A stretch of DNA of 5,144 bases from Pseudomonadota bacterium (GCA_023430065.1 JAEZCG010000084.1:1-5144), one strand, 5' to 3'; numbered from the stretch's first letter, positions 1-5,144 are shown. Notes: generated from the letters alone by a model not told the origin. A program made the numbers and translations.

Positions 1-2
1 AA

Positions 3-245
3 CTGAAAGAGGGCAACACCGCGCAGGACAGTGCTGGCGCGCCGAGCACGGCGTCCGAATCTCAAGACTCGAACGCAGCCGCCACCGGCGAAACCACCGG
101 CCAGGGACAAGGCGTGCGAGACTCCGGCGGAGAGGCGGCCGCAGGCACACACGAGGATCAAGGCGGCGATCCGACACACGGCACGTCCGGTCATACCGGC
201 ACCGGCGCGGGGAGCACGGACACTGCGCCGGAGCAATCGCAGTAA
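3..245 (+). CDS. 3' end of an unrecognised gene encoding a disordered, low-complexity C-terminal tail
   Basis: This is the open frame that ends at TAA 243-245; its start lies left of the window. The 80 visible codons encode a tail rich in Gly, Thr, Ser, Ala, Asp, Glu and Gln (for example GETTGQGQG and GHTGTGAGSTD). It has no Phe, Trp, Tyr or Cys and almost no Lys or Arg, which suggests an intrinsically disordered C-terminus. Third positions in this frame are mostly G or C, as expected of a real gene here. The overlapping +1 frame, which has an ATG at 31, reads as Arg/Pro-rich protein, typical of a shadow. No family or function can be assigned from the tail alone. It could also be a degenerate or non-conserved extension. 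The gene is convergent with the dehydrogenase gene, and REP-like repeats start 15 bp after its stop. Confidence 0.6.
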   Translation: MKEGNTAQDSAGAPSTASESQDSNAAATGETTGQGQGVRDSGGEAAAGTHEDQGGDPTHGTSGHTGTGAGSTDTAPEQSQ

Positions 246-260
246 CGCATTGCTGCTTTG

Positions 261-319
261 ACGTCGAGGATTTCTCACTTCGTTCGGAAATTCACCGGAC
301 GCGGAATGCCGTCGGAGGG
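261..319 (-). repeat. REP-like palindromic unit A (single arm)
   Basis: Positions 261-289 match 451-479 at 28 of 29 bases, and weaker similarity runs on to about 319 (CACCG followed by CCGTCG and AGG in both copies). Read on the minus strand the core has a short stem, a GA/GA internal loop, an inner AC/GT stem and a GAA loop. In this copy the outer stem is weakened by a T.G wobble at 273/287 and by lost pairing at 270/290, so it looks like a decayed copy. It lies 15 bp after the stop of the left-edge gene. Such units are usually non-coding, so the short open frame across it is not called. Confidence 0.7.
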
Positions 320-361
320 GCATTATGCCGAGACATCCTTCACGTGGTGGCAGTTCGGTCC

Positions 362-414
362 GGATCACACCGGAAAGGCAGTCTGCGGAGACGTCCACCC
401 CTACGGTGTGATCC
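362..414. repeat. 11-bp inverted repeat linking a partial REP-like unit to the REPIN-like element
   Basis: Positions 362-372 (GGATCACACCG) and 404-414 (CGGTGTGATCC) are perfect reverse complements separated by 31 nt. The right arm is also the start of the REPIN-like element. The left arm, with GTTCGG just upstream at 354-359, resembles the outer end of the minus-oriented units. It is therefore probably the remnant of another REP-like unit. It could instead pair as an alternative hairpin in RNA. No function is assigned. Confidence 0.5.
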
Positions 415-491
415 CGAACCGAGCCGTGAGATCCTCGCTGTGATGCTTGCACGTCGAGGATTCCTCACTTCGTTCGGAATGACACCGTAGG
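400..491. repeat. REPIN-like inverted pair of REP units (unit B)
   Basis: Two similar units face each other. Nested complementary blocks occur in order: 400-409 with 482-491 (CCTACGGTGT, perfect), 414-419 with 472-477 (CCGAAC), 426-430 with 464-468 (GTGAG) and 431-437 with 455-461 (ATCCTCG). They leave a loop of about 17 nt at 438-454. The right half also folds alone at 460-480: outer stem ATTCC/GGAAT, a two-base GA/GA internal loop, inner stem AC/GT and a GAA loop, as read on the minus strand. This is the layout known for REPINs (paired REP sequences), which are mobilised in trans by RAYT (IS200-like Y1) transposases. No such gene is in the window. The pair lies between convergent genes, a usual REP location. 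Confidence 0.75.
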
Positions 492-533
492 TTCCGTCGA
501 AGGATATAACACACATAGGACGGAAGCATTGCC

Positions 534-604
534 GCCTCGGTGACATCCCGAGGCAGGGCCGAGGGATCCTCGCCGTGCTACTTCCACAGCGAGGAGCCTC
601 GCAT
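534..604. repeat. Diverged REP-like pair with stacked hairpins (unit C)
   Basis: Positions 538-612 align over their length with 404-478 of unit B with small gaps, sharing ATCCCGA, GATCCTCGC, the linker pattern and CGAGGA. The left half folds at 545-567 with the same architecture: stem ATCCC/GGGAT, GA/GA internal loop, inner stem GGC/GCC and loop AGG. Competing stems are GCCTCGG/CCGAGGC (534-540 with 548-554), CGAGG/CCTCG (560-564 with 568-572) and GCGAGG/CCTCGC (589-594 with 597-602). TCCTCGC 567-573 also pairs with GCGAGGA 589-595, as in unit B. The right half has drifted most. It is probably an older copy of the same family. Confidence 0.6.
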
Positions 605-605
605 T

Positions 606-626
606 CTTCGGAGCGGGGCTCCGAAG
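606..626 (-). terminator. Strong stem-loop downstream of the dehydrogenase gene, possible terminator
   Basis: CTTCGGAGC (606-614) and GCTCCGAAG (618-626) form a perfect 9-bp stem with a GGG loop. It begins 30 nt beyond the stop codon of the minus-strand dehydrogenase gene and lies between two convergent genes, so it could stop or stabilise transcripts from either side. Neither strand has a U-tract after the stem, so it is not a canonical intrinsic terminator. It may instead be the rearranged outer end of REP-like unit C. Confidence 0.35.
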
Positions 627-656
627 GAGGTGCCCGCTACGGACTCAGCGACGGAC

Positions 657-2453
657 TCATTCGGGCAGCGCGAACACGCGAATCGAATCGCCCTGCTTGA
701 ACCCGAACAGCTGATTGCCACCGGCGGCGACGGCCACGTACTGGCGTCCATCGATCTCGTAGGTGATCGGTGGCGCGTTCACGCCCGCATCGCAGTCGAA
801 TTGCCACAGCAGCTTGCCGGTCTGCGAGTCGTAAGCGTTGAACTTGCCGTTGCCCTCACCCATGAACAGCAGATTGCCGGCAGTGGCGAGCACCCCGCCT
901 ACCAGCGGCTCGTCGGTGCGGACCTGCCAGCGAATCCGCCCGGCCGCCTGGGTGTCGATGGCACTCAGCAGACCCCAGCGCTGGGTATCGGCGGGTTCCA
1001 GCGAGGTGTAGCGAACTGCCCCCTTGTCGGCGCTGGCGGGAATCTCCTTGACGGTGTAGCGCATCGGCCAGTGCATGGCGGCGACGTAGGCCAATCCGGT
1101 GCGCGGATCGAACGCGGTCGGCGACCAGTTCGCGCCGCCGGCACCTCCGGGGGCGATCTCGATCCCTTCGGGGGTCGGGCGCCGGAACATGTTGGTGTGG
1201 GGCACGAACGGCTCCGACTTGTACAGCAGGCTGCCGTCGCGCCGATCGAGCACGTAGAGCCAGCCGGTCTTCCCGGCATGCGCCACGGCCGGGATGATCG
1301 TGCCGTCCTTCTCCACGTCTAGCAACACCGGCGGACTTGCGACGTCGTAGCCCCAGAGGTCGTGCGGCACGAGCTGGTAATGCCACTTGAGGCCACCGGT
1401 CGACGCGTCCAGCGCGACGATGGACACCGTGTACAGGTTGTCGCCCGGACGCGTGAGATCGTCCATCTGCGGTGACGGGTTGCCGATGCCGACGAACAAC
1501 GTGTTGGTCTTCGCATCCACTGCCGGAGTGGTCCAGGCCGAGCCGCCGCCGCGCTTCGCCGCCTCCGGGTAGCTCGACAGCGCCGCCCGCTCCGCAGCGA
1601 TATCGCGTTCGAGTCGCTCGCCATCTGGCGTGGTGATGCGGAACTGCCCTTCCCATCCGGAGGAGGGCGTGGAATCGAACTGCCACACGCGCGTGCCGGT
1701 GGCGGCATCGAAGGCGGCGTAGAAGCCCGCGCGCTGGCTCTGTCCCGCGATGCCGACCACTGCACCCAGCGGCGCGCCCTCACGCTCGGAATCGAGGTGC
1801 AGTCCGTAGCCGACTCCGGTGATGCCGATGATCACCTTGCCGTTCACGACCAGGGGCGCCATGCTTGCGCCCACGCCGGTGGTGCCGGTCACGCGGCTCC
1901 TGCGCAGCGGATCGTCGGCCGCGAGCTGGTCGGTCTTCTCGGCCGGGCCGCCGAGTTCCTCGACCAGCGGCACGTCCCACACCATCGCGCCCGTCGCCTG
2001 GTCAAGTGCAATCAGGCGCGCATCGACGGTGCCGATGAACACCTTGCCGTACGCGACCGCGACGCCGCGGTTGGCCGGTCCACAGCACATCTTCTTCGTG
2101 CGCCGCTCGTGCTGGTAGCGCCACAGCAGCCTGCCGTCGCGCGCATCCAGCGCCACGACGTGATTGAACGGCAGCGAGACGTACATCACACCGTCGACCA
2201 CGAGCGGCGTGGCCTGGAAGGTGGACTCGATGCCGCTTCGGTAGGACCAGACCGGCGCCAGCGCGGCGACGTTCTTCGCGTCGATGCGTGCCAGCGGTGA
2301 GAAGCGCTGATTTCCGTAGTCGCGCCCGTAGCTCACCCAGTTGGAGGGATCGGACTGGGCGTTCAGCAGACGCTGGTCGTCGACGTCTCCGGGTTGTGCG
2401 CTCGCCCCGGTTGCGCACACGACGACCAATGCGAGTATCCAAAATCGTTGCAT
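657..2453 (-). CDS. Periplasmic PQQ-type quinoprotein dehydrogenase (beta-propeller, no haem domain)
   Basis: The 598-aa product begins MQRFWILALVVV and has a signal peptide with likely cleavage after ASA (residue 19), so it should act in the periplasm. The start is set by AGGAGG four bases upstream and by the signal peptide; the open frame runs 40 codons further but over the upstream gene. At least seven propeller motifs of the form A-x-D-x-x-x-G-x-x-x-W are visible (about residues 101-111, 149-159, 247-257, 347-357, 401-411, 498-509, 540-550). The adjacent Cys pair is at 123-124 (MCCGPANRG). Trp307 and Asn325 (GNPSP) match the PQQ-stacking Trp and metal-ligand Asn of methanol dehydrogenase, and RPGDN is at 335-339. 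The WDY catalytic Asp is Gly368 (HDLWGYD), the metal-ligand Glu is Gly215, and about two dozen extra residues follow it. There is no CxxCH, so electrons would go to a separate acceptor. The family oxidises alcohols, aldehydes or sugars; the substrate is unknown. Confidence 0.9.
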   Translation of the reverse strand: MQRFWILALVVVCATGASAQPGDVDDQRLLNAQSDPSNWVSYGRDYGNQRFSPLARIDAKNVAALAPVWSYRSGIESTFQATPLVVDGVMYVSLPFNHVVALDARDGRLLWRYQHERRTKKMCCGPANRGVAVAYGKVFIGTVDARLIALDQATGAMVWDVPLVEELGGPAEKTDQLAADDPLRRSRVTGTTGVGASMAPLVVNGKVIIGITGVGYGLHLDSEREGAPLGAVVGIAGQSQRAGFYAAFDAATGTRVWQFDSTPSSGWEGQFRITTPDGERLERDIAAERAALSSYPEAAKRGGGSAWTTPAVDAKTNTLFVGIGNPSPQMDDLTRPGDNLYTVSIVALDASTGGLKWHYQLVPHDLWGYDVASPPVLLDVEKDGTIIPAVAHAGKTGWLYVLDRRDGSLLYKSEPFVPHTNMFRRPTPEGIEIAPGGAGGANWSPTAFDPRTGLAYVAAMHWPMRYTVKEIPASADKGAVRYTSLEPADTQRWGLLSAIDTQAAGRIRWQVRTDEPLVGGVLATAGNLLFMGEGNGKFNAYDSQTGKLLWQFDCDAGVNAPPITYEIDGRQYVAVAAGGNQLFGFKQGDSIRVFALPE

Positions 2454-2457
2454 GGCG

Positions 2458-2463
2458 CCTCCT
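2458..2463 (-). promoter_or_regulatory. Ribosome binding site of the dehydrogenase gene
   Basis: The minus strand reads AGGAGG here, followed by CGCC and ATG. It is a perfect Shine-Dalgarno match and fixes the start at 2453. It sits immediately after the TGA (2464-2466) of the upstream GlcG-family gene. A ribosome finishing that gene would be placed on it, so the two genes are likely translationally coupled. Confidence 0.8.
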
Positions 2464-2880
2464 TCAGCCGCGCATGGCAGCGAATGTTGCCGCCACGGCG
2501 TCGGTGATGGCCTGGTCCTCGGCCGCCGCCAGGCCGCTGATGCCGATTGCGCCGGCCAGATTGCCGTCCGCATCTTTCAGAGGGGACCCGCCGGGCAGTG
2601 CCGTGATCAGCGGATCGCAGAAATAGCTCGCCTGGATCTGTTCGCGATGCAGGCGCGCGAGAAAGGCTTCCGTGGTGACTCCCATGCGCGCCGCGGAGTA
2701 AGCCTTGCCCTGCGAGATCTGCACGCTGCGCACCGGCGCCCCGGGCATGCGCGCGAACGCCATCAGAAAACCCTTGTCGTCGCACACCGCCACGCAGATC
2801 GGCCGCTTGTAGTCCTGTGTCGCCTTCGCCATCGCCTGCGCGGCCAGCGTCTGCGCGATGTCGAGTGTCAGTTGGGGCAT
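2464..2880 (-). CDS. GlcG/HbpS-family protein (DUF336)
   Basis: The 138-aa product starts MPQLTLDIAQTLAAQAMAKA, the usual beginning of this small single-domain family. Typical family features follow: a beta-strand segment ICVAVCDDKGFLMAFARM (28-45), SQGKAYSAARMG (56-67), the glycine-rich turn ALPGGSPL (94-101) and GNLAGAIGISG (106-116) with EDQAITDAVAATFA near the end. Length matches the family (about 135-145 aa). The frame is open upstream to 3060, with another ATG at 2928, but those extra residues do not resemble the family and would run into the divergent gene. The Shine-Dalgarno is weak (AGAGG, 11 nt upstream). Family members have been linked to haem binding and often sit next to oxidation genes; the exact role is unsettled. 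No signal peptide is seen. It is the first gene of a tight pair with the quinoprotein gene. Confidence 0.85.
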   Translation of the reverse strand: MPQLTLDIAQTLAAQAMAKATQDYKRPICVAVCDDKGFLMAFARMPGAPVRSVQISQGKAYSAARMGVTTEAFLARLHREQIQASYFCDPLITALPGGSPLKDADGNLAGAIGISGLAAAEDQAITDAVAATFAAMRG

Positions 2881-2922
2881 GGAAGGGATCGCCTCTTCGA
2901 GAAATGGGATACGCGGCAAGAA

Positions 2923-2931
2923 TGACATAAT
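2923..2931 (+). promoter_or_regulatory. Candidate extended -10 promoter for the CoA-transferase/carboxylase pair
   Basis: TGACATAAT in the 97-bp divergent region matches the extended -10 consensus TGnTATAAT at all but one base. No convincing -35 box lies 16-18 bp upstream, which is tolerable for extended -10 promoters. Transcription would begin near 2938, giving a leader of about 40 nt to the ATG at 2978 and only about 10 nt to the ATG at 2948. I could not identify a comparable promoter for the minus-strand pair. Confidence 0.4.
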
Positions 2932-2977
2932 CGCCTGGACCCCGCACATGCCGGTGCACGAACAGCGCCCACTCGCA

Positions 2978-4183
2978 ATGCAGCAAACGAATCGTTCCGA
3001 CACCCTCACGCAGCCCGGCCCGTTGGATGGCATCCGCGTGCTCGACCTGTCGCGCTTCATCGCCGGACCTTACTGCACGATGCTGCTCGGCGACATGGGC
3101 GCCGACGTAGTGAAGGTGGAACCGCCGGGTCGCGGCGAGAACAGTCGCGCTTTCGCCCCCTTCGTCGAAGGCGAGAGCCTCTACACCATGGTGTTCAACC
3201 GCAACAAGCGCAGCGTCGCGCTCGACCTGCGCAGCGATCGCGGGAAGAACCAGCTGCGCGAACTGCTCGCACGTGCCGACGTGCTGGTAGAGAACTACGT
3301 CCCGGGCACGCTCGAGAGGATGGGCTTCGGATGGGACGTGCTGCAGGCGATCAACCCGCGCCTGATCCTCACGCGCATTTCGGGCTTCGGCCAGTCCGGT
3401 GCCCGCGCGACCGAACCCTGCTTCGACGTCATCGCGCAGAGCATGAGCGGCCTGATGGACATCACCGGCGATCCGGACGGCAAGCCGACGATGGCCGGAA
3501 CCTACGTGGTGGACTACGCCACCGGCCTCTACGCCGTCATCGGCACCCTCGGCGCCCTGCAGGCGCGCGCGCGCACCGGCAGGGGACAGATGGTCGACGT
3601 TACCCTGCTCGACTCGGCCATGTCGATGCTCATGACCGCGATTCCCGAGCAGTTGCTGCTCGGCCGCACCATGACCCGCCGTGGCAACCGCGACCGCTAT
3701 ACCGCGCCGGCCAACACCTTCCCGACGCGGGATGGCGCCTGGGTCCACTTCGCGGCGGTCGGCGAGCCGATGTTCCGCGCGCTGGCCGAGGCGATGGGAT
3801 CGCCGCAGCTGCCCCAGGATTCGCGGTTCCGGGACAACAGCACACGTCTCGACCATGCCGACGCACTGGAGGCGCTCGTCACGGCGTGGACCTGCACCCT
3901 GGATGCGGACGACCTGATCGGCATCCTCCAGCAGATCGGCCTGCCCTGCGCACGCGTCGCCCGCATCAGCGATCTCGTCGCGGACGAGCAGATCGCCGCA
4001 CGCGGCAGCATCGTGCAGATGCAGCACCCGAAAGCGGGCAGCGTGCCCATGCAGGGTTTCGCGGTGCGCTTCGCCGAGTCACCGATGCGGCTGCGCCATC
4101 CTCCGCCACTGCTCGGCCAGCACACTGAGGAGGTGCTATCCGAGTGGCTGGGCAACGAGGATCACGACCGGAACCCATCATGA
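2978..4183 (+). CDS. CaiB/BaiF-family (class III) acyl-CoA transferase
   Basis: The 401-aa product matches the family from GPLDGIRVLDLSRFIAGPY (14-32) onward. It has LGDMGADVVKVEPPGRG (37-53), the FNRNKRSVALDL segment (73-84), DVLVENYVPGTLERMGFG (101-118), SGFGQSGA (135-142) and DVTLLDSAM (207-215). Asp179 in YVVDYATG, followed by RTGRGQ, aligns with the nucleophilic Asp169 of formyl-CoA transferase. These enzymes move CoA between carboxylic acids through an enzyme-bound anhydride in the cytoplasm; some members are racemases or use other chemistry. Length is normal (about 400). I chose ATG 2978 because the family core begins about 13 residues later; ATG 2948 (411 aa) is possible, and neither has a clear Shine-Dalgarno. 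Its stop overlaps the start of the carboxylase gene by ATGA, so the two are translated together. The acyl donor and acceptor cannot be inferred. Confidence 0.9.
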   Translation: MQQTNRSDTLTQPGPLDGIRVLDLSRFIAGPYCTMLLGDMGADVVKVEPPGRGENSRAFAPFVEGESLYTMVFNRNKRSVALDLRSDRGKNQLRELLARADVLVENYVPGTLERMGFGWDVLQAINPRLILTRISGFGQSGARATEPCFDVIAQSMSGLMDITGDPDGKPTMAGTYVVDYATGLYAVIGTLGALQARARTGRGQMVDVTLLDSAMSMLMTAIPEQLLLGRTMTRRGNRDRYTAPANTFPTRDGAWVHFAAVGEPMFRALAEAMGSPQLPQDSRFRDNSTRLDHADALEALVTAWTCTLDADDLIGILQQIGLPCARVARISDLVADEQIAARGSIVQMQHPKAGSVPMQGFAVRFAESPMRLRHPPPLLGQHTEEVLSEWLGNEDHDRNPS

Positions 4184-5144
4184 CCGTCCGCACCCTGCTG
4201 GTAGCCAACCGTGGCGAGATCGCCATCCGCATCGCGCGCGCCGCGGCCGAGATGGGTATTCGCTCGCACACCGTGTACTCGTCCGACGACGCGGATGCGG
4301 ATCACGTGCGCAAGGCCGACGCCGTGCACGCGCTGTCGGGGGAAGGACCGGCGGCCTATCTGGACATCGCTCAGATCGTGCGCATCGCGCGCGCGGCCGA
4401 CTGCGACGCGATTCACCCCGGTTACGGCTTTCTCAGCGAGAATGCGGCCTTCGCGCGTGCGTGCGCCGAAGCCGGTATCCGCTTCGTCGGCCCCTCTCCC
4501 GACGTACTGGATGTATTCGGCGACAAGGGCAAGGCCCGCACGCTTGCGGTAGAGTGCGAAGTGCCGGTCTCACCCGGCACGTATCGCCCCACCACGCTCG
4601 ACGAGGCACGCGAGTTCCTGCGTTCCCTGGGACCGCATGGCGCGGTGATGGTGAAGGCCATCGCCGGCGGCGGCGGACGCGGGATGCGGCCGGTGCGCAG
4701 CGAGGCGGAACTGGAAGCCGCCTACGATCGTTGCCGCTCGGAAGCGCTGCAAGCCTTCGGCAACGCCGAGGTGTACGTCGAGCGCATGTTCCCGCTGGCA
4801 CGCCACATCGAGGTGCAGGTGATCGGCGACGGCAGCGGCGAGGCCACCCACCTGTGGGAGCGCGAGTGCAGCCTGCAGCGCAACCGCCAGAAGCTGGTCG
4901 AAGTGGCGCCCGCGCCGCACCTGCACCCCGCCCTGCGCGACCGGCTCCTCGATGCATCGCTGCGCATGGCGCGACAGGTGGGGCTGGACGGGCTGGCGAC
5001 GTTCGAGTTCCTGGTGGAACAATCGGGCGCCGGGAATGCACCCTTCGTCTTCATCGAGGCGAATCCAAGGCTTCAGGTGGAGCACACGGTGACCGAGTCC
5101 GTCACCGGCGTCGACCTCGTGCGCACCCAGCTCGAACTGGCGGG
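4180..5144 (+). CDS. Biotin carboxylase (ATP-grasp), 5' part; probably from a multidomain acyl-CoA carboxylase
   Basis: The frame opens at ATG 4180, overlapping the CoA-transferase stop, and runs off the right edge after 321 codons. MTVRTLLVANRGEIAIRIAR is the classic N-terminus. Further motifs are HPGYGFLSENA (79-89), FGDK with Lys116, KAIAGGGGRGMR with Lys159 (the ATP-grasp glycine loop), RHIEVQ with His209 and Glu211, ECSLQRNRQKLVE with Lys238, Glu276, and FIEANPRLQVEHTVTE with Glu293, Asn295, Arg297 and Glu301. These match the ATP, metal and bicarbonate residues of E. coli AccC. AccC His236 is Arg236 here. The domain carboxylates biotin on a carrier domain using ATP and bicarbonate. The EANPRLQVEHTVTE form and the HLWERECS segment look closer to pyruvate carboxylase or long single-chain acyl-CoA carboxylases than to AccC. 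That suggests fused biotin-carrier and carboxyltransferase domains beyond the window, but this is inference. Confidence 0.92.
   Translation, partial: MTVRTLLVANRGEIAIRIARAAAEMGIRSHTVYSSDDADADHVRKADAVHALSGEGPAAYLDIAQIVRIARAADCDAIHPGYGFLSENAAFARACAEAGIRFVGPSPDVLDVFGDKGKARTLAVECEVPVSPGTYRPTTLDEAREFLRSLGPHGAVMVKAIAGGGGRGMRPVRSEAELEAAYDRCRSEALQAFGNAEVYVERMFPLARHIEVQVIGDGSGEATHLWERECSLQRNRQKLVEVAPAPHLHPALRDRLLDASLRMARQVGLDGLATFEFLVEQSGAGNAPFVFIEANPRLQVEHTVTESVTGVDLVRTQLELA

Noticed and set aside
31..261. Arg/Pro-rich plus-strand open frame at the left edge
   Set aside because: It is a shadow of the frame ending at 245, which has the better codon-position bias. The Arg/Pro-rich composition is typical of an off-frame reading.
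258..443. Small plus-strand open frame (61 codons) in the intergenic gap
   Set aside because: It is built from the REP-like repeats, has no Shine-Dalgarno and no protein-like pattern.
261..626. CRISPR array
   Set aside because: The repeats are irregularly spaced, alternate in orientation and are imperfect palindromes. There are no regular spacers and no cas genes.
606..626. Canonical rho-independent terminator
   Set aside because: The stem is strong, but no T-run follows on either strand, so it is kept only as a possible terminator.
540..1322. Plus-strand open frame (260 codons) over the 3' half of the dehydrogenase gene and the repeats
   Set aside because: It overlaps the well-supported quinoprotein in antisense and starts inside REP-like unit C. 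Its translation shows no recognisable domain.
2454..2573. N-terminal extension of the dehydrogenase by 40 residues
   Set aside because: The extension lies over the GlcG-family gene in another frame. A perfect Shine-Dalgarno and a signal peptide mark the start at 2453.
2881..3060. N-terminal extension of the GlcG-family protein by up to 60 residues
   Set aside because: The extra residues do not resemble the family, would overlap the divergent CoA-transferase gene and its promoter, and the canonical start MPQLTLD is at 2880.
2363..4027. Long minus-strand open frame (554 codons) across the CoA-transferase and GlcG-family genes
   Set aside because: It is antisense to a clear CaiB-family gene and runs out of frame over the GlcG-family gene. 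Its translation shows no family motifs, and long antisense frames are expected at this GC content.

Overview
The window is GC-rich with strongly GC-biased third codon positions. It reads as a chromosomal segment of a proteobacterium. A betaproteobacterial or related environmental lineage is my inference from gene style, not something the sequence proves. There are five protein-coding genes, two of them cut by the window edges, plus a repeat-rich convergent intergenic region. I see no tRNA, rRNA, CRISPR array, transposase or phage gene.

Left edge (1-245, + strand): the last 80 codons of a gene of unknown function, encoding a hydrophilic tail with no aromatic residues. From 246 to 656 lies a gap of about 410 bp between two convergent 3' ends. 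It carries at least three related REP-like palindromic units. One (400-491) is an inverted pair with perfect 10-bp arms, a REPIN-like arrangement. A strong 9-bp stem-loop (606-626) sits just beyond the dehydrogenase stop codon.

Minus-strand pair (2880 down to 657): a GlcG/HbpS-family protein of 138 aa is followed, after 10 nt that contain the ribosome binding site, by an exported PQQ-type beta-propeller dehydrogenase of 598 aa. The dehydrogenase keeps the propeller motifs, the adjacent cysteine pair and the cofactor-stacking Trp. By motif alignment it lacks two residues that bind calcium or act in catalysis in methanol dehydrogenase.

Plus-strand pair (2978 to the right edge): a CaiB/BaiF-family CoA-transferase of about 401 aa overlaps by ATGA with a biotin carboxylase whose first 321 codons are in the window. 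The two pairs diverge from a 97-bp region that holds a good extended -10 match on the + strand.

Taken together, the divergent locus looks catabolic. A periplasmic quinoprotein could oxidise an alcohol or aldehyde, the CoA-transferase could activate the resulting acid, and a biotin-dependent carboxylase could carboxylate the acyl-CoA. The substrate cannot be read from this window, and it is not certain that the two arms serve one pathway.
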